DNA of 64,000 nt from Pandoraea commovens (lineage in GTDB: Bacteria > Pseudomonadota > Gammaproteobacteria > Burkholderiales > Burkholderiaceae). Shown here piece after piece: positions 47,078 to 56,689 of the stretch. Every line of letters begins with the position of its first letter. Position 1 is the stretch's first letter. The notes beneath the pieces are model-generated. The model worked only from the letters and a program-made list of their open reading frames with translations. It did not search any database and was not told the origin of the DNA. The stretch is from the NCBI RefSeq assembly GCF_902459615.1, contig NZ_CABPSA010000002.1:186001-250000 (forward strand), read 5' to 3'. Both the position numbers and the translations under genes were made by a program.

Positions 47078-49309
47078 TCAGTTGAAGATGGTGGCAGCGG
47101 CCGAGCGCTGGCCGCGCTGGAGCGCCGCCACATCGACGATCAATGCCACACTGCCGTCACCCATGATGGTGGCGGCGGAAATACCGTGAATACGGCGGTA
47201 ATTGGTTTCGAGGTTCTTCACCACGACTTGCTGCTGACCGACCAACTCGTCGACGAGCAGCGCGAAGCGGCGGCCTTCGGCCTGGAGGATCACGATGATG
47301 CCCTGCGTCGGATCGAGGCGCGCCTCGGGCACTTCGAACGCGCGGTACAGCTCGACGAGCGGCAGATACTCGCCGCGCACCAGCACGACCTGGCCTTCGC
47401 CCGTCACCGCGCGGATATCGTCGCGACGCGGTTGCAGCGACTCCATCACAAAGTTCAGCGGCAGGATGAAGATCTCCGGGCCGACCTTGACGGACATGCC
47501 GTCGAGAATCGCGAGCGTGAGCGGCAGCACGATGCGGATCGTGGTGCCCTTGCCGCGCGTGGACAGAATCTCCACGTGGCCGCCCATCTGCTGGATGTTT
47601 CGCTTCACGACGTCCATGCCCACGCCACGGCCCGACACGTCGGTCACGGCTTCGGCGGTAGAGAAGCCCGGCGCAAAGATCAGTTGCCACACTTCCTCGT
47701 CCGCCATCGACTCGGACACGTTCATGCCTTGCTGCTGCGCCTTGGCGAGAATCTTCTCGCGGCGCAGGCCTGCGCCGTCGTCGCTCACTTCGATCACGAT
47801 GTTGCCGCCCTGATGCGCAGCCGACAGCACCAGCTGACCGACCGGGTCTTTGCCCGAAGCCAGACGCTGTTCCGTCGTTTCGATGCCGTGATCGAGACTG
47901 TTACGCACCAGGTGCGTGAGCGGATCGATGATGCGCTCGATCAGGCTCTTGTCGAGTTCGGTCGCCTGACCGAACGTCACGAGTTCGATCTGCTTGCCGA
48001 GCTTGGTCGCGAGATCGCGCACCAGACGCGGGAAGCGCGAGAACACGTAGTCCATCGGCATCATGCGGATGGACATCACCGCTTCTTGCAGGTCGCGCGC
48101 GTTGCGCTCCAGCTGACCCATGCCGTTGAACAGGCGGTCGTGGAGCATCGGGTCGAGGCTGCTTGCGGTCTGCGCGAGCATGGCCTGCGTAATCACCAGT
48201 TCGCCCACGAGGTTGATGAGCTGGTCGACCTTCTCCACGCCCACGCGAATCGAGCTGTTCTCGTGACCGGCAGCGCCGCCTGCGGCGGGTGCTGCGGCAC
48301 GCTTCTCCGGCGGATGCTGCGCACCACCACCGCCCGAGGCGGCTTGCGGGACAGCAGGCGGAACGACGATCGGTTCGGCGGCGGCCGGCGGCACGACGGC
48401 TTGCGGTGCTGCCGGTGCGGCTGCGGCCGGGACTTCGATGGGTGCCGAAGCCGCCGGGGCCGGAGCGGGTGCCGGTTCGAAGATTTCGACGGTTTGAACT
48501 GGCGCGGCCGGAGCAGCCGGTGCAACCGCTGGCGCAGCTGGTGCGGCGGGTGCGGCAGCAACGGCGGACGCGTCCTGCACGTCGATCTGCGACGGTTCGA
48601 TCACGAAGCAGCACACGGCGAGGATGTCGTCGGCGTCGCAGGTGGTGTCGAGCCACAGGTGCAGTGCGTCGCCCACGGTATTGCGACCGGCAACGGCGCC
48701 GAGGTTGCCCAGTTCTTCCGCGAGCAACGCCTGATCTTTTTCGCCCACACCGGAGAGCGTGACTTTCAAGCGCTTCTGACCCGGCGGGATGTCGCTGGTC
48801 GGCGCACCGCTGGCGTCGACGGCCGGGGCCGCTTCCGCTGTCGGCGCCGCAGGTGCGGGCGCAGGCGCCGCCGCCGGGGGCGGTGCGAAGGGCGAGGTCG
48901 GCGCGGCGGACACCGGCGCACCGTCGCCTTCGGCGGCGAGTTGCTGGAGCACGGCGCAGATGCGCTTCATGGCCTCGGCATCGGGTTCACTGGAGGCGCG
49001 GTAGGCATTCAACTGTTGATGCAACACGTCTTTGGTTTCCAGGAAGGTGTCGACCATCTCGGTGCGCAACTGCAATTCGCCGCGACGGGCGCGGTCGAGC
49101 AGGTTCTCCAGCAGGTGCGTGGTCTCGGTGAGCGCGGTGAAGCCGAACGTCGCGGCGCCGCCCTTGATCGAATGTGCGGCCCGGAAGATCGCGTTGAGTT
49201 GCTCGTTATCGGGCGCGCTTACATCGAGCGCAAGCAGGAGGTGCTCCATCTCTGCGAGCAACTCTTCCGCTTCATCGAAAAAGGTCTGGTAGAACTGGGT
49301 GATATCCAC
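47078..49309 (-). CDS. cheA: Chemotaxis histidine kinase CheA
   Basis: 743 aa. CheA phosphorylates itself and passes phosphate to CheY and CheB. HPt domain with His46 (AHSIKGGAATFGF), a Pro/Ala-rich linker, P2 domain, second Pro/Ala linker (about 240-340), dimer helices (VGVEKVDQLINLVGELVITQAML in parts), ATP-binding domain (NSLDHGIE, DDGAGL, GRGVGMDVV) and the CheW-like end. The linkers make it longer than E. coli CheA (654 aa). Confidence 0.97.
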   Translation of the reverse strand: MDITQFYQTFFDEAEELLAEMEHLLLALDVSAPDNEQLNAIFRAAHSIKGGAATFGFTALTETTHLLENLLDRARRGELQLRTEMVDTFLETKDVLHQQLNAYRASSEPDAEAMKRICAVLQQLAAEGDGAPVSAAPTSPFAPPPAAAPAPAPAAPTAEAAPAVDASGAPTSDIPPGQKRLKVTLSGVGEKDQALLAEELGNLGAVAGRNTVGDALHLWLDTTCDADDILAVCCFVIEPSQIDVQDASAVAAAPAAPAAPAVAPAAPAAPVQTVEIFEPAPAPAPAASAPIEVPAAAAPAAPQAVVPPAAAEPIVVPPAVPQAASGGGGAQHPPEKRAAAPAAGGAAGHENSSIRVGVEKVDQLINLVGELVITQAMLAQTASSLDPMLHDRLFNGMGQLERNARDLQEAVMSIRMMPMDYVFSRFPRLVRDLATKLGKQIELVTFGQATELDKSLIERIIDPLTHLVRNSLDHGIETTEQRLASGKDPVGQLVLSAAHQGGNIVIEVSDDGAGLRREKILAKAQQQGMNVSESMADEEVWQLIFAPGFSTAEAVTDVSGRGVGMDVVKRNIQQMGGHVEILSTRGKGTTIRIVLPLTLAILDGMSVKVGPEIFILPLNFVMESLQPRRDDIRAVTGEGQVVLVRGEYLPLVELYRAFEVPEARLDPTQGIIVILQAEGRRFALLVDELVGQQQVVVKNLETNYRRIHGISAATIMGDGSVALIVDVAALQRGQRSAAATIFN

Positions 49310-49360
49310 CGGTTTCCTCGTCCTAACTTGGTTGTGCCATCGACGCCATCGACTTCATCG

Positions 49361-49744
49361 TCATGCGCCTTCGCCGACGAGCGATGCGACCACGTCGACC
49401 AGTGCTTCGGGGTCGACCGGCTTGATCAGCCAGCCGCTGGCGCCCGCTTCGCGGGCCGCCGTCTTGTATGCGCCGTCGACTTCCGTCGTCAGCACCAGAA
49501 TGGGGGTCTCGGCAAACGCGTCGAGCTCGCGCAGCGCGCGAATGAGCGACAAGCCGTCCATGCCGGGCATGTGCTGATCGGTCAGCACCAGATCGAAGAC
49601 CGCGTTCGTGGCGAGCGTCAGCGCTTCCTGCCCGTCGCGGGCGGTCGTCACGGCGTAGCCGGCTTCATCGAGCGTGGCCGCCAGGATCTGACGCATCGAC
49701 GCGGAATCGTCGACGGCGAGAATCGTGTTGCGAAGGGCCTGCAT
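49361..49744 (-). CDS. CheY-like response regulator (second copy)
   Basis: 127 aa, a single receiver domain with D11, D12 and the phosphorylation site D56 (LTDQHMPGMDG), Thr in VLTTEVDG and Lys in LIKPVDP. It sits between motB and cheA. Since a second CheY lies next to cheZ, this one may act as a phosphate sink or as a CheY with a different target, as in other multi-CheY bacteria. Confidence 0.94.
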   Translation of the reverse strand: MQALRNTILAVDDSASMRQILAATLDEAGYAVTTARDGQEALTLATNAVFDLVLTDQHMPGMDGLSLIRALRELDAFAETPILVLTTEVDGAYKTAAREAGASGWLIKPVDPEALVDVVASLVGEGA

Positions 49745-49761
49745 GCGTCTCCTCTTGTCGG

Positions 49762-50772
49762 TTATCGCGACGCGCCGGGCGCCGTCGGGGCCGCCGGAGG
49801 TGCTGGCAGCGGGGGCAATCCCGGCATGGCCGGCCCGCCAGACATCTCGCCACTCATGGCGGCACTCACCGCGTTGCTGCCTGCGCCGCGCGCGTTTGCG
49901 GCGTCGATCGTCGGCTGATCCACCTCGTGCTTGACCGACTGCTCTGCGCGGCGGTTGAGCACGACGATGCTGATGCGACGGTTGATCGGGTTGTAGGCGT
50001 CGTCGCGATCGAGCGGCACCGTGGAGGCCAGGCCCACCACGCGCAGCACCTTCTCGCCATCGAGCCCGCCTGCGATCAGTTCGCGACGCGACGCGTTCGC
50101 GCGGTCCGCCGACAGTTCCCAGTTGCTGTAGCTCTTGTCGCCCTGCGCGTACGCCGTAGCGTCGGTGTGGCCGGACAAGCTGATGCTGTTGGGCACACCG
50201 TTGAGCGACTTGCCGATTTCACGCAGGATGTCGCGCATATACGGCTGCACCTGCGCACTCGCATTGGCGAACATCGGCCGGTTCTGATCGTCCACGATCT
50301 GGATGCGCAGCCCCTCGGTCGTCACGTCGATCAGCAGTTGCTTGCGGAACTGTTTGAGCGTGGGGTTACTTTCGATCGCTTTCTCGATACGCGCTTTGAG
50401 ATCGCGCAAACGTTGTGCATCGGCACGCTCGGCCATCTCGGCGGTGGTCGCCTGACGCGAGCGCGTCTGGTCGCCGCGCGACTTCTGACCGTCGGTGCGT
50501 GTGGTGTCGGTGCCGCCGCCGGGAATCACGCCGCTGTTGTCGGCGGCGTTACGCCCCCCCGTGAGCGCCACCTTGAGCGGCGTGCGGAAGTATTCGGCGA
50601 TCCCCGTCAGTTCCTTGCTGGTCACCGAACTCAGCAACCACATCAGCAGGAAGAACGCCATCATGGCCGTCATGAAGTCGGCATAGGCAATCTTCCACGC
50701 ACCGCCGTGGTGGCCGTGCCCGCCGGCTTTGCGGCGCTTGACGATAATGGGCCGCTCGTCTTTCTCGCTCAT
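49762..50772 (-). CDS. motB: Flagellar stator protein MotB
   Basis: 336 aa. MotB is the peptidoglycan-anchored stator half. One membrane helix follows the basic N-terminus, with the proton-carrying Asp32 in YADFMTAMMAF. The OmpA-like domain includes SLSGHTDATAYAQGDKSYSNWELSADRANASR (in parts). The C-terminal 50 residues are Ala/Pro/Gly-rich. Confidence 0.97.
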   Translation of the reverse strand: MSEKDERPIIVKRRKAGGHGHHGGAWKIAYADFMTAMMAFFLLMWLLSSVTSKELTGIAEYFRTPLKVALTGGRNAADNSGVIPGGGTDTTRTDGQKSRGDQTRSRQATTAEMAERADAQRLRDLKARIEKAIESNPTLKQFRKQLLIDVTTEGLRIQIVDDQNRPMFANASAQVQPYMRDILREIGKSLNGVPNSISLSGHTDATAYAQGDKSYSNWELSADRANASRRELIAGGLDGEKVLRVVGLASTVPLDRDDAYNPINRRISIVVLNRRAEQSVKHEVDQPTIDAANARGAGSNAVSAAMSGEMSGGPAMPGLPPLPAPPAAPTAPGASR

Positions 50773-50784
50773 TTCTCGCGCCCG

Positions 50785-51645
50785 TCAACGTGCCTTGACC
50801 TGTCGCACGTGCTCTTCGAGCTCGGCGAACGACGGACGTACGGTGGAATAAAGCACCTTGCGGCCGAACTCGACCGACAGGGCCGGTGCGTAACCGTTCA
50901 GGCTGGCGAGCAGCGTGACCTTGATGCACTCGTAGAGCTTCACCGATTCGTTGATCCGGTGTTCGATGAGCTGCGCCAGCGGCGAGATAAAACCGTAGGC
51001 GAGCAGAATGCCGAGGAAGGTCCCTACGAGGGCCTGTGCGATCAGGGCACCGAGCACGGCCGGCGGCTGGTCGGCCGAAGCCATCGTGTGCACCACGCCC
51101 ATCACGGCCGCCACGATACCGAAGGCCGGCATGGCGTCACCCGTTTTTTGCAGACAGTGCGCGGGCACTTCGCCCTCGTGACGGTACGTTTCGATTTCGT
51201 GATCCATCAGGTTCTCGATCTCGAATGCATTCATGTTGCCGCTGACCATCAGTCGCAGATAGTCAGTGAGGAATTCCATGATGCGCGGCTCGCCGAGAAT
51301 GCGCGGGTATTGCGAGAACACCGGGCTCGATGCCGGATCTTCGACGTCTCCCTCGATGGCAAGCATGCCGTCCTTACGCGCTTTCGCGAGCAGCACGTAC
51401 AGGAGCGCCATCAGCTCCATGTACAGCTCTTTGGTGTATTTCGAGCCCTTGAACAGCATCGGCAGCGCTTTCATCGTCGCTTTGATCGCCTTGCTGTTGT
51501 TGCCCACCACGAACGAGCCGACGCCCGCGCCACCGATGATCAGCAGCTCGGTCGGCTGAAACAGCGCGCCCAAGTGGCCCCCGCCAATGACGAAGCCGCC
51601 AAAGACCGATGCCAGAACGATGATGTAACCAATGACGACAAGCAC
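50785..51645 (-). CDS. motA: Flagellar stator protein MotA
   Basis: 286 aa, the proton-type size. Four membrane helices: two near the N-terminus (MLVVIGYIIVLASVFGGFVIGGG in parts), two in the C-terminal half (GIVAAVMGVVHTM, LVGTFLGILLAYGFISPLA). The cytoplasmic loop carries the charged residues that touch FliG. A sigma-28-like promoter lies about 60 nt upstream. Confidence 0.97.
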   Translation of the reverse strand: MLVVIGYIIVLASVFGGFVIGGGHLGALFQPTELLIIGGAGVGSFVVGNNSKAIKATMKALPMLFKGSKYTKELYMELMALLYVLLAKARKDGMLAIEGDVEDPASSPVFSQYPRILGEPRIMEFLTDYLRLMVSGNMNAFEIENLMDHEIETYRHEGEVPAHCLQKTGDAMPAFGIVAAVMGVVHTMASADQPPAVLGALIAQALVGTFLGILLAYGFISPLAQLIEHRINESVKLYECIKVTLLASLNGYAPALSVEFGRKVLYSTVRPSFAELEEHVRQVKAR

Positions 51646-51704
51646 TGCCGGATACCTCTCGCAAAAATACGTCTACGGAAAATTGTCCTTCCTGTTCAGA
51701 GGGC

Positions 51705-51732
51705 TTAACGGCAGACACGCAGGGAAACTGTA
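51705..51732 (-). promoter_or_regulatory. Sigma-28-like promoter of motA
   Basis: Minus strand: TACAGTTT (51732-51725), 12 nt, GCCGTTAA (51712-51705). It fits the sigma-28 consensus at 7/8 and 7/8, with one extra base in the spacer. It lies in the 129-bp gap after flhC, so motAB and che can be made late under FliA. Confidence 0.7.
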
Positions 51733-51774
51733 GGGGCGGGATTACCTCGATACGCTCGGTGAGGAAGGCTCCGT

Positions 51775-52371
51775 TCAGGCGGCTAACGGCGAAATCGCGG
51801 CATCCGGCTCACCCGACGCCACGGCGGGCGCGAGATCGGCGGCATGTGCGTGCTTCGCTTTCCGGGTCTTTCCGGCGCGCGACGGCGGCGCGCACAGTCC
51901 GCAAACGTACTGGCCATGCGGCTCGTGCGCGTGCGTGACGAAGTGGCCGCCGCAGCGGGTGCACGGCGTCATCTGCAGCATCTTGCTGTCGAAGAAGCGA
52001 ACGAGCGTCCACGCGCGCGTGAATCCGAGCACCGCTTCCCAACCGTGCAACTCCACATGCTCCAGGTACAGGCGGTAAGCCTTGACGATGGCTTCGATGC
52101 CCTGGCATCCGCCGTATTGCACGAGGTGGCGGTAGATGTTGTGGAAAAGCGACGAGTGGATGTTCGGCAGCCACGTCACGAACCAGTCGGTCGAGAACGG
52201 CAGCATGCCCTTGGGCGGCGAAGCGCCTTTGAGCTCTTTGTAGAGTTTGATGAGTCGATCACGGCTCAGGCTCGTCTCCGCTTCCAGCAACTGGAGGCGG
52301 GCGCCGAGTTCGATCAGCTCGATGGCCAGCTGAATTTCGCGGGCCTCGAGGACGACGCTTTTGGTACGCAT
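51775..52371 (-). CDS. flhC: Flagellar master regulator subunit FlhC
   Basis: 198 aa from ATG 52371 (AGGAAG upstream); TTG 52389 is an alternative. With FlhD it forms the D4C2 activator of early flagellar promoters. The zinc ligands C137, C140, C157 and C160 (CTRC, CGLC) are in place. Conserved PFSTDWFVTWLPNIHSSLF in parts, and AWTLVRFF. The C-terminal 35 residues are a variable Ala-rich tail. Confidence 0.96.
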   Translation of the reverse strand: MRTKSVVLEAREIQLAIELIELGARLQLLEAETSLSRDRLIKLYKELKGASPPKGMLPFSTDWFVTWLPNIHSSLFHNIYRHLVQYGGCQGIEAIVKAYRLYLEHVELHGWEAVLGFTRAWTLVRFFDSKMLQMTPCTRCGGHFVTHAHEPHGQYVCGLCAPPSRAGKTRKAKHAHAADLAPAVASGEPDAAISPLAA

Positions 52372-52454
52372 ATACAGGCTTCCTGGCAAATCACGCCAAG
52401 CGCGGCCCCGATGACATCAGGCTGCGCGAGGCGTGCGTCGCGTATGTCGTACGC

Positions 52455-52772
52455 TCAGCCGATCTGCTCGACGGGCTGACCCGCGAGCAAAATCGAAGCG
52501 TGTGACTGCTGCATACCCACGTCTTTCGCACCGTGCGTAAGGGTCGAAAGAATCACGTGGTCGTCGAATCGAAATCGGCACAGAAGCTGGTTCGACCCCG
52601 CGAACTTTACGAGCTGAGCCAGTGTGAGACTGCCGAGCACGTCGGCAAGCTGGTCGCTGATGCCCAGGCGGAACATTGCCGCCGCGCGATCCTCACGGAT
52701 CAGGCGCTGAGCCAGGACTAGGTAGGAGAGATTCAACTCACGAATCTCGTTCAGTGTTTCGCTGTTTCGCAT
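52455..52772 (-). CDS. flhD: Flagellar master regulator subunit FlhD
   Basis: 105 aa. Helical dimer with the family pattern [33 protein letters not shown] in parts, then [20 protein letters not shown]. It works with FlhC. A long untranslated region with a strong palindrome lies upstream. Confidence 0.96.
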   Translation of the reverse strand: MRNSETLNEIRELNLSYLVLAQRLIREDRAAAMFRLGISDQLADVLGSLTLAQLVKFAGSNQLLCRFRFDDHVILSTLTHGAKDVGMQQSHASILLAGQPVEQIG

Positions 52773-53415
52773 GCGGCCCCCCGGCGCAATGGATGAATCT
52801 GGCGGTACTACTGTCTATTCCCTCGCATTGTGGACAAGGGCGAAAGATAAAGAAATCGGAGAAAAACTACAGAAAGGGGCGAGAAAAGCGGAAGTTTATT
52901 GTAGGAATTTTTCCTACATGAGCGGCGCGCAGGGATCCTACGACGCGCTCGGGGGGAACGTTCGATGACAGAGTGTGACGGCTTCATGAAGATGTCACGA
53001 AGCTGCGCTCTACTACTTGACTGTATTTCGGCGGACTTTTGCCGAACTTTAGGCATCCTTGCAAAAAATTTCAGGGGACTTATGCAAGGGATGTCTGGAT
53101 CGTACTTTGCCTATCGAGCGGGCACCGGAACAGAGCAATTACAAAGTGTTACAGATGTAGTGCCGCTCGCCGAATCTCAGGTTTGGAAGCATTGTTCTGC
53201 TGCCGGTTCCCGTCGTCTCGCCGGAATCGGGAAGCGACATCTTACAAATCCTTCCCGAGGGGACTGTCCCGTTATCCCCAATTCCGTCGTTTCGACAGCC
53301 AATCTCAAACAGACGTCAGAAACCGCGCAACGTTCCCGACACTGCGAGAAATGTTACGCGTGATGCGTTTGGACGGCGTTCAGAAGGTGTTCGGGATGTC
53401 TTTGGCGCGTGTCGC
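52773..53415. promoter_or_regulatory. flhDC upstream control region
   Basis: 643 bp without a credible gene; the small plus-strand frame at 52965-53363 has no recognisable features. It is AT-richer than the surroundings near 52840-52920. It holds the 8-bp-armed palindrome at 52900-52918. Long leaders are usual for flhDC, which integrates many signals. I could not place -35/-10 boxes with confidence. Confidence 0.6.
52900..52918. promoter_or_regulatory. Perfect inverted repeat upstream of flhDC
   Basis: TGTAGGAA-TTT-TTCCTACA, 8-bp arms, 128 nt before the flhD ATG. The half-site TTTCCTA matches the heptad of BvgA sites, and the whole resembles sites of NarL/FixJ-type regulators such as RcsB. 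In Bordetella and enterics these repress flagellar master genes. The regulator here is not known. Confidence 0.55.
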
Positions 53416-54648
53416 TCAGGCCGCGTCTGCTGCGGGCGGCAGTGCGGGTTTAGCGCGTCGGATCAGCACCGTGTGGAAGCCCCACGACAGCACACCGCAT
53501 ATCGCCATGACGGCCGCCATCGGCACCGCCGAGCGGGCGTGCAGCAGGCCAACCGCCGCACCGGCGCTGGCGGCCGCGAGGAATTGCAGCGCGCCCAACA
53601 AGGCAGACGCCGCACCGGCACGCTGGTGCTGCCGGTTGAGTGCTTCGGCGATAGCGTTCGGCTGCGAGAAGCCGAGGCTCGTGACGAAAGCGAACAACGG
53701 CACCATCAATCCGATCAGCCCGCCAAGCCTGAGCGCCGCCACGGCAAGCATCAGCAGACCGAGAATCGCGACCAGATTGTTGGTACGACGCAACACGTCG
53801 GCCGGACGCCGCGTACGTAACAGATACGCGTTGATCTGCGAACCGCCGATGATCCCGCAGGCGTTCAGCCCGAACAGCCAGCCGTAATGGGCCGGATCAA
53901 CGCCGTACAGATTGATGAAGACGAACGGCGAGCCCGTGATGTACGCGAACATGCCCGCCTGCGACACGCCGCCGGCCAGCGCATTGCCCATGAATTCGCG
54001 GTCGCGCAGCAAAGTGCCGTAGTTGTGCCACGCCGTCATCAGCCAGTTGCGCGCCTGCTTCGCGGCCTGACGCGTCTCCGGCAGCCAGTAGGCCGCCATG
54101 CCGAAGCACATCGCACCGAAGACCGTCAGCCCCCAGAAGATCCAGCGCCAGCCCACGAACATCAGCACCTGCCCGCCGATCAACGGGGCGAGGATAGGCG
54201 CGGCACCCATGATGAGCGTCATGCGCGACAGCACACGCGCCACCGTCGACGTATCGAACAGGTCGCGCGCCATGGCCCGGGCGATCACGAAACAGGCACA
54301 TCCGCCAACCGCCTGGATGAAGCGGCTGACGATCAGCGTTTCGATGTTGGGGGCGAGCGCGCATCCGGCAGACGCGAGCGTGTAGAGCGCCAGTCCGGCG
54401 TAGAGCGGACGCTTGCGTCCGTACCGGTCGGCGAGCGGGCCGTGCAGCAACTGGCCGAGGCCGAGCCCGATGAAGAACGATGCGAGGGAGAATTGCGCCG
54501 CTGCATCCGTCGTGTTCAGTTCGCGCGCGATGCTCGGCAGCGCAGGCAGATACATGTCGATCGACAGCGAGCCGATGGCCGACAGAATGCCGAGGATGAA
54601 AACGGTACGGAAGGTGTGGGAGGGCGCGGACGCCGTGGCAGCGGACAT
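53416..54648 (-). CDS. MFS drug efflux protein, Bcr/CflA family
   Basis: 410 aa with about 12 membrane helices. Motif A is clear (GPLADRYGRKRPLY) and the family N-terminus matches (SIDMYLPALPSIARELN, QFSLASFFIGLGLGQLLHG). Bcr/CflA carriers export bicyclomycin, chloramphenicol or similar compounds by proton antiport; the substrate here is unknown. No regulator gene is adjacent. It is separate from the motility genes. Confidence 0.92.
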   Translation of the reverse strand: MSAATASAPSHTFRTVFILGILSAIGSLSIDMYLPALPSIARELNTTDAAAQFSLASFFIGLGLGQLLHGPLADRYGRKRPLYAGLALYTLASAGCALAPNIETLIVSRFIQAVGGCACFVIARAMARDLFDTSTVARVLSRMTLIMGAAPILAPLIGGQVLMFVGWRWIFWGLTVFGAMCFGMAAYWLPETRQAAKQARNWLMTAWHNYGTLLRDREFMGNALAGGVSQAGMFAYITGSPFVFINLYGVDPAHYGWLFGLNACGIIGGSQINAYLLRTRRPADVLRRTNNLVAILGLLMLAVAALRLGGLIGLMVPLFAFVTSLGFSQPNAIAEALNRQHQRAGAASALLGALQFLAAASAGAAVGLLHARSAVPMAAVMAICGVLSWGFHTVLIRRAKPALPPAADAA

Positions 54649-54699
54649 TGGGCGAGGCCTAGGGTAATCCCGAATGATACGGCATTCGCCCCGAGTTCG

Positions 54700-54742
54700 C
54701 TTAAAAATTGGGCAGGGATATCGTCCGATCGATCCCCTGCCC
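54700..54742 (-). terminator. Terminator of the acyl-CoA synthetase gene
   Basis: GGGCAGGG (54710-54717) pairs with CCCTGCCC (54735-54742). On the minus strand the stem is followed by AATTTTTAA. It begins 28 nt after the synthetase stop. Confidence 0.75.
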
Positions 54743-54769
54743 TGATGCCTTCATTCGGCAGCGATGCCG

Positions 54770-56488
54770 TCAGGCCGTCTTCTCTTCGCGCAACCCAAGC
54801 GATTCGACCATCTTCTCGCGCATGATGAACTTCTGCACTTTGCCCGTCACCGTCATCGGCATTTCGTCGACAAAACGGATGTAACGCGGGATTTTGTAGT
54901 GCGCGATCTGATCTTTGCAGAAGGCGCGGATGTCGTCCTCCGTCGCGCTCTGCCCCGGTTTGAGCACGATCCAGGCGCAGACTTCCTCACCGTACTTCGC
55001 GTCGGGCACACCGAACACCTGCACCGCCTGCACCTTCGGGTGACGGAACAGAAACTCCTCAATTTCGCGCGGGTAGATGTTTTCGCCGCCACGAATGAGC
55101 ATGTCCTTCACGCGGCCGACGATGTTGCAATAGCCGTCCTCGTCGAGCGTCGCTAGGTCGCCCGTGTGCATCCAGCCGTCGCGAATCGCTTCGCGCGTGC
55201 GTGGCTCATCGTCCCAGTAGCCCTGCATCACCGAGTAGCCCTTCGTGCACAGCTCGCCCTTCTCGCCGACCGGCACGATCTCGCCCGCGACATCGACCAG
55301 CTTTACTTCCAGGTGCGGCTGCACGCGGCCGACGGTCGTCACGCGCTTGTCCAGCGGGTCGGTCGTAGTGGTCTGGAACGACACCGGGCTCGTTTCCGTC
55401 ATGCCGTAAGCGATCGTCACTTCGCTCATGTGCATCTGGTCGATCACGCGCTTCATCGTCTCGATGGGGCATGGCGAGCCAGCCATGATGCCGGTGCGCA
55501 GCGTGTCGAAGTGATAGTTGCCGAAGTCCGGATGATCGAGCTGCGCGATGAACATCGTCGGCACGCCGTGCAACGCGGTGCAGCTTTCCTCCGAGACGGC
55601 GGCCATCGTCGCCTTCGGATCGAACGCTTCGCCGGGGAAGACCATAGTCGCGCCCGTCGACACACAGGCGAGCACCGCCAGCACCATGCCGAAGCAGTGA
55701 TAGAACGGCACCGGAATGCACAGGCTGTCGTGCTCCGAGAAGCGCATCGCCATGGCGATGTAACGACCGTTGTTGACGATGTTGTGGTGCGTGAGCGTGG
55801 CACCCTTCGGGTTGCCGGTCGTGCCGCTCGTGAACTGGATATTGATGGGGTCGAAGCAGTCGAGCGCGTCGGAGATCTTGCGCAGCGTGGCGAGGTCGGC
55901 GTCTGCACCGAGCGTCACCACGTCGCTGAAGTTCATCATGCCGGGCGTGTGCTCCATACCCATGCGAATGATGGTGCGCAGCGTCGGAAGTTTCTCCGAC
56001 TTCAGCTGGCCGGGGGCGCACGCGACCAACTCGGGAGCCAGCACGTTGAGCATGTCGAGATAGCGCGACGACTTGAACGACTCGGCCGCGACCAGCACCT
56101 TGCAACCGACCTTGTTGAGCGCGTACTCCAGCTCGGCCAGCCGATAAGCCGGGTTGATGTTCACGAGAATCAGGCCCGCGCGCGCGGTGGCGAACTGCGT
56201 GACCAGCCATTCGACGCGATTGGGCGACCAGATGCCCACCCGGTCGCCCTTCTTCAACCCGAGCGCAATAAGGCCGGCGGCAAAGGTGTCGACATGCGCG
56301 ATGAACTCACGCCACGTCCAGTCCACGCCCTGCTCGCGGAACACGACCGCCTGCCGTTCGGGAAACTTCGCCGCCGTCTCGGCAAGCAGTCCGAATACCG
56401 TCAACGTCGAAAGCGGTACGGTGGTCTCACCCTTCACATACGACAGTCCATTACGAGGTACAACGCCCGCACCTTCCCGGCTTTCCAT
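54770..56488 (-). CDS. AMP-dependent acyl-CoA synthetase
   Basis: 572 aa, ANL superfamily. It activates a carboxylic acid with ATP and joins it to CoA. P-loop [10 protein letters not shown] (220-229), the YGMTETSP acid-binding motif, the hinge region ([32 protein letters not shown]) and the catalytic Lys550 (VTGKVQK). Its form is that of the medium/long or branched acyl group (ACSF2/FadD-like). A LiuR-like site upstream suggests a role in leucine/isovalerate or fatty acid use; the substrate is inferred. Confidence 0.88.
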   Translation of the reverse strand: MESREGAGVVPRNGLSYVKGETTVPLSTLTVFGLLAETAAKFPERQAVVFREQGVDWTWREFIAHVDTFAAGLIALGLKKGDRVGIWSPNRVEWLVTQFATARAGLILVNINPAYRLAELEYALNKVGCKVLVAAESFKSSRYLDMLNVLAPELVACAPGQLKSEKLPTLRTIIRMGMEHTPGMMNFSDVVTLGADADLATLRKISDALDCFDPINIQFTSGTTGNPKGATLTHHNIVNNGRYIAMAMRFSEHDSLCIPVPFYHCFGMVLAVLACVSTGATMVFPGEAFDPKATMAAVSEESCTALHGVPTMFIAQLDHPDFGNYHFDTLRTGIMAGSPCPIETMKRVIDQMHMSEVTIAYGMTETSPVSFQTTTTDPLDKRVTTVGRVQPHLEVKLVDVAGEIVPVGEKGELCTKGYSVMQGYWDDEPRTREAIRDGWMHTGDLATLDEDGYCNIVGRVKDMLIRGGENIYPREIEEFLFRHPKVQAVQVFGVPDAKYGEEVCAWIVLKPGQSATEDDIRAFCKDQIAHYKIPRYIRFVDEMPMTVTGKVQKFIMREKMVESLGLREEKTA

Positions 56489-56689
56489 GCTTTTGTCTCC
56501 TGAAGCAATGCTGAAGTGGTGAATGCTGTCGCGCGACGATGAACGGCTTCATATAACAATAGCGCGTCACGCTGGGTTGACGTTTACGTTAACGTAATTT
56601 GAGTGACGGATCGAGTGGGGATGGCCCTGAGTGAATGGTAAGACGCACGTCATTCGGCGCAAGCACGACGGCACGCAAGACCTCGACGC
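56489..56689. promoter_or_regulatory. Acyl-CoA synthetase upstream region
   Basis: 201 bp between the synthetase start and the atp terminator. It contains the perfect palindrome at 56584-56597. An AT-rich TATTGTTATAT stretch (minus strand, about 56550-56560) could be the -10 area. No gene is seen. Confidence 0.5.
56578..56597. promoter_or_regulatory. LiuR-like operator
   Basis: TTGACG, then the perfect 14-bp palindrome TTACGTTAACGTAA (56584-56597), about 96 nt before the synthetase ATG. It matches the motif reported for the MerR-family regulator LiuR of branched-chain amino acid breakdown. The regulator gene is not in the window. Confidence 0.6.

Noticed and set aside
47186-49918. Plus-strand open frame of 910 codons opposite cheA
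   Set aside because: It mirrors cheA, cheY1 and motB codons in a GC-rich genome. The translation is Arg/His/Gly-rich without any domain, while the minus strand has clear CheA motifs.
52965-53363. 132-codon plus-strand frame upstream of flhD
   Set aside because: Mixed composition, no ribosome site, no domain; lies in the flhDC leader and is most likely non-coding.
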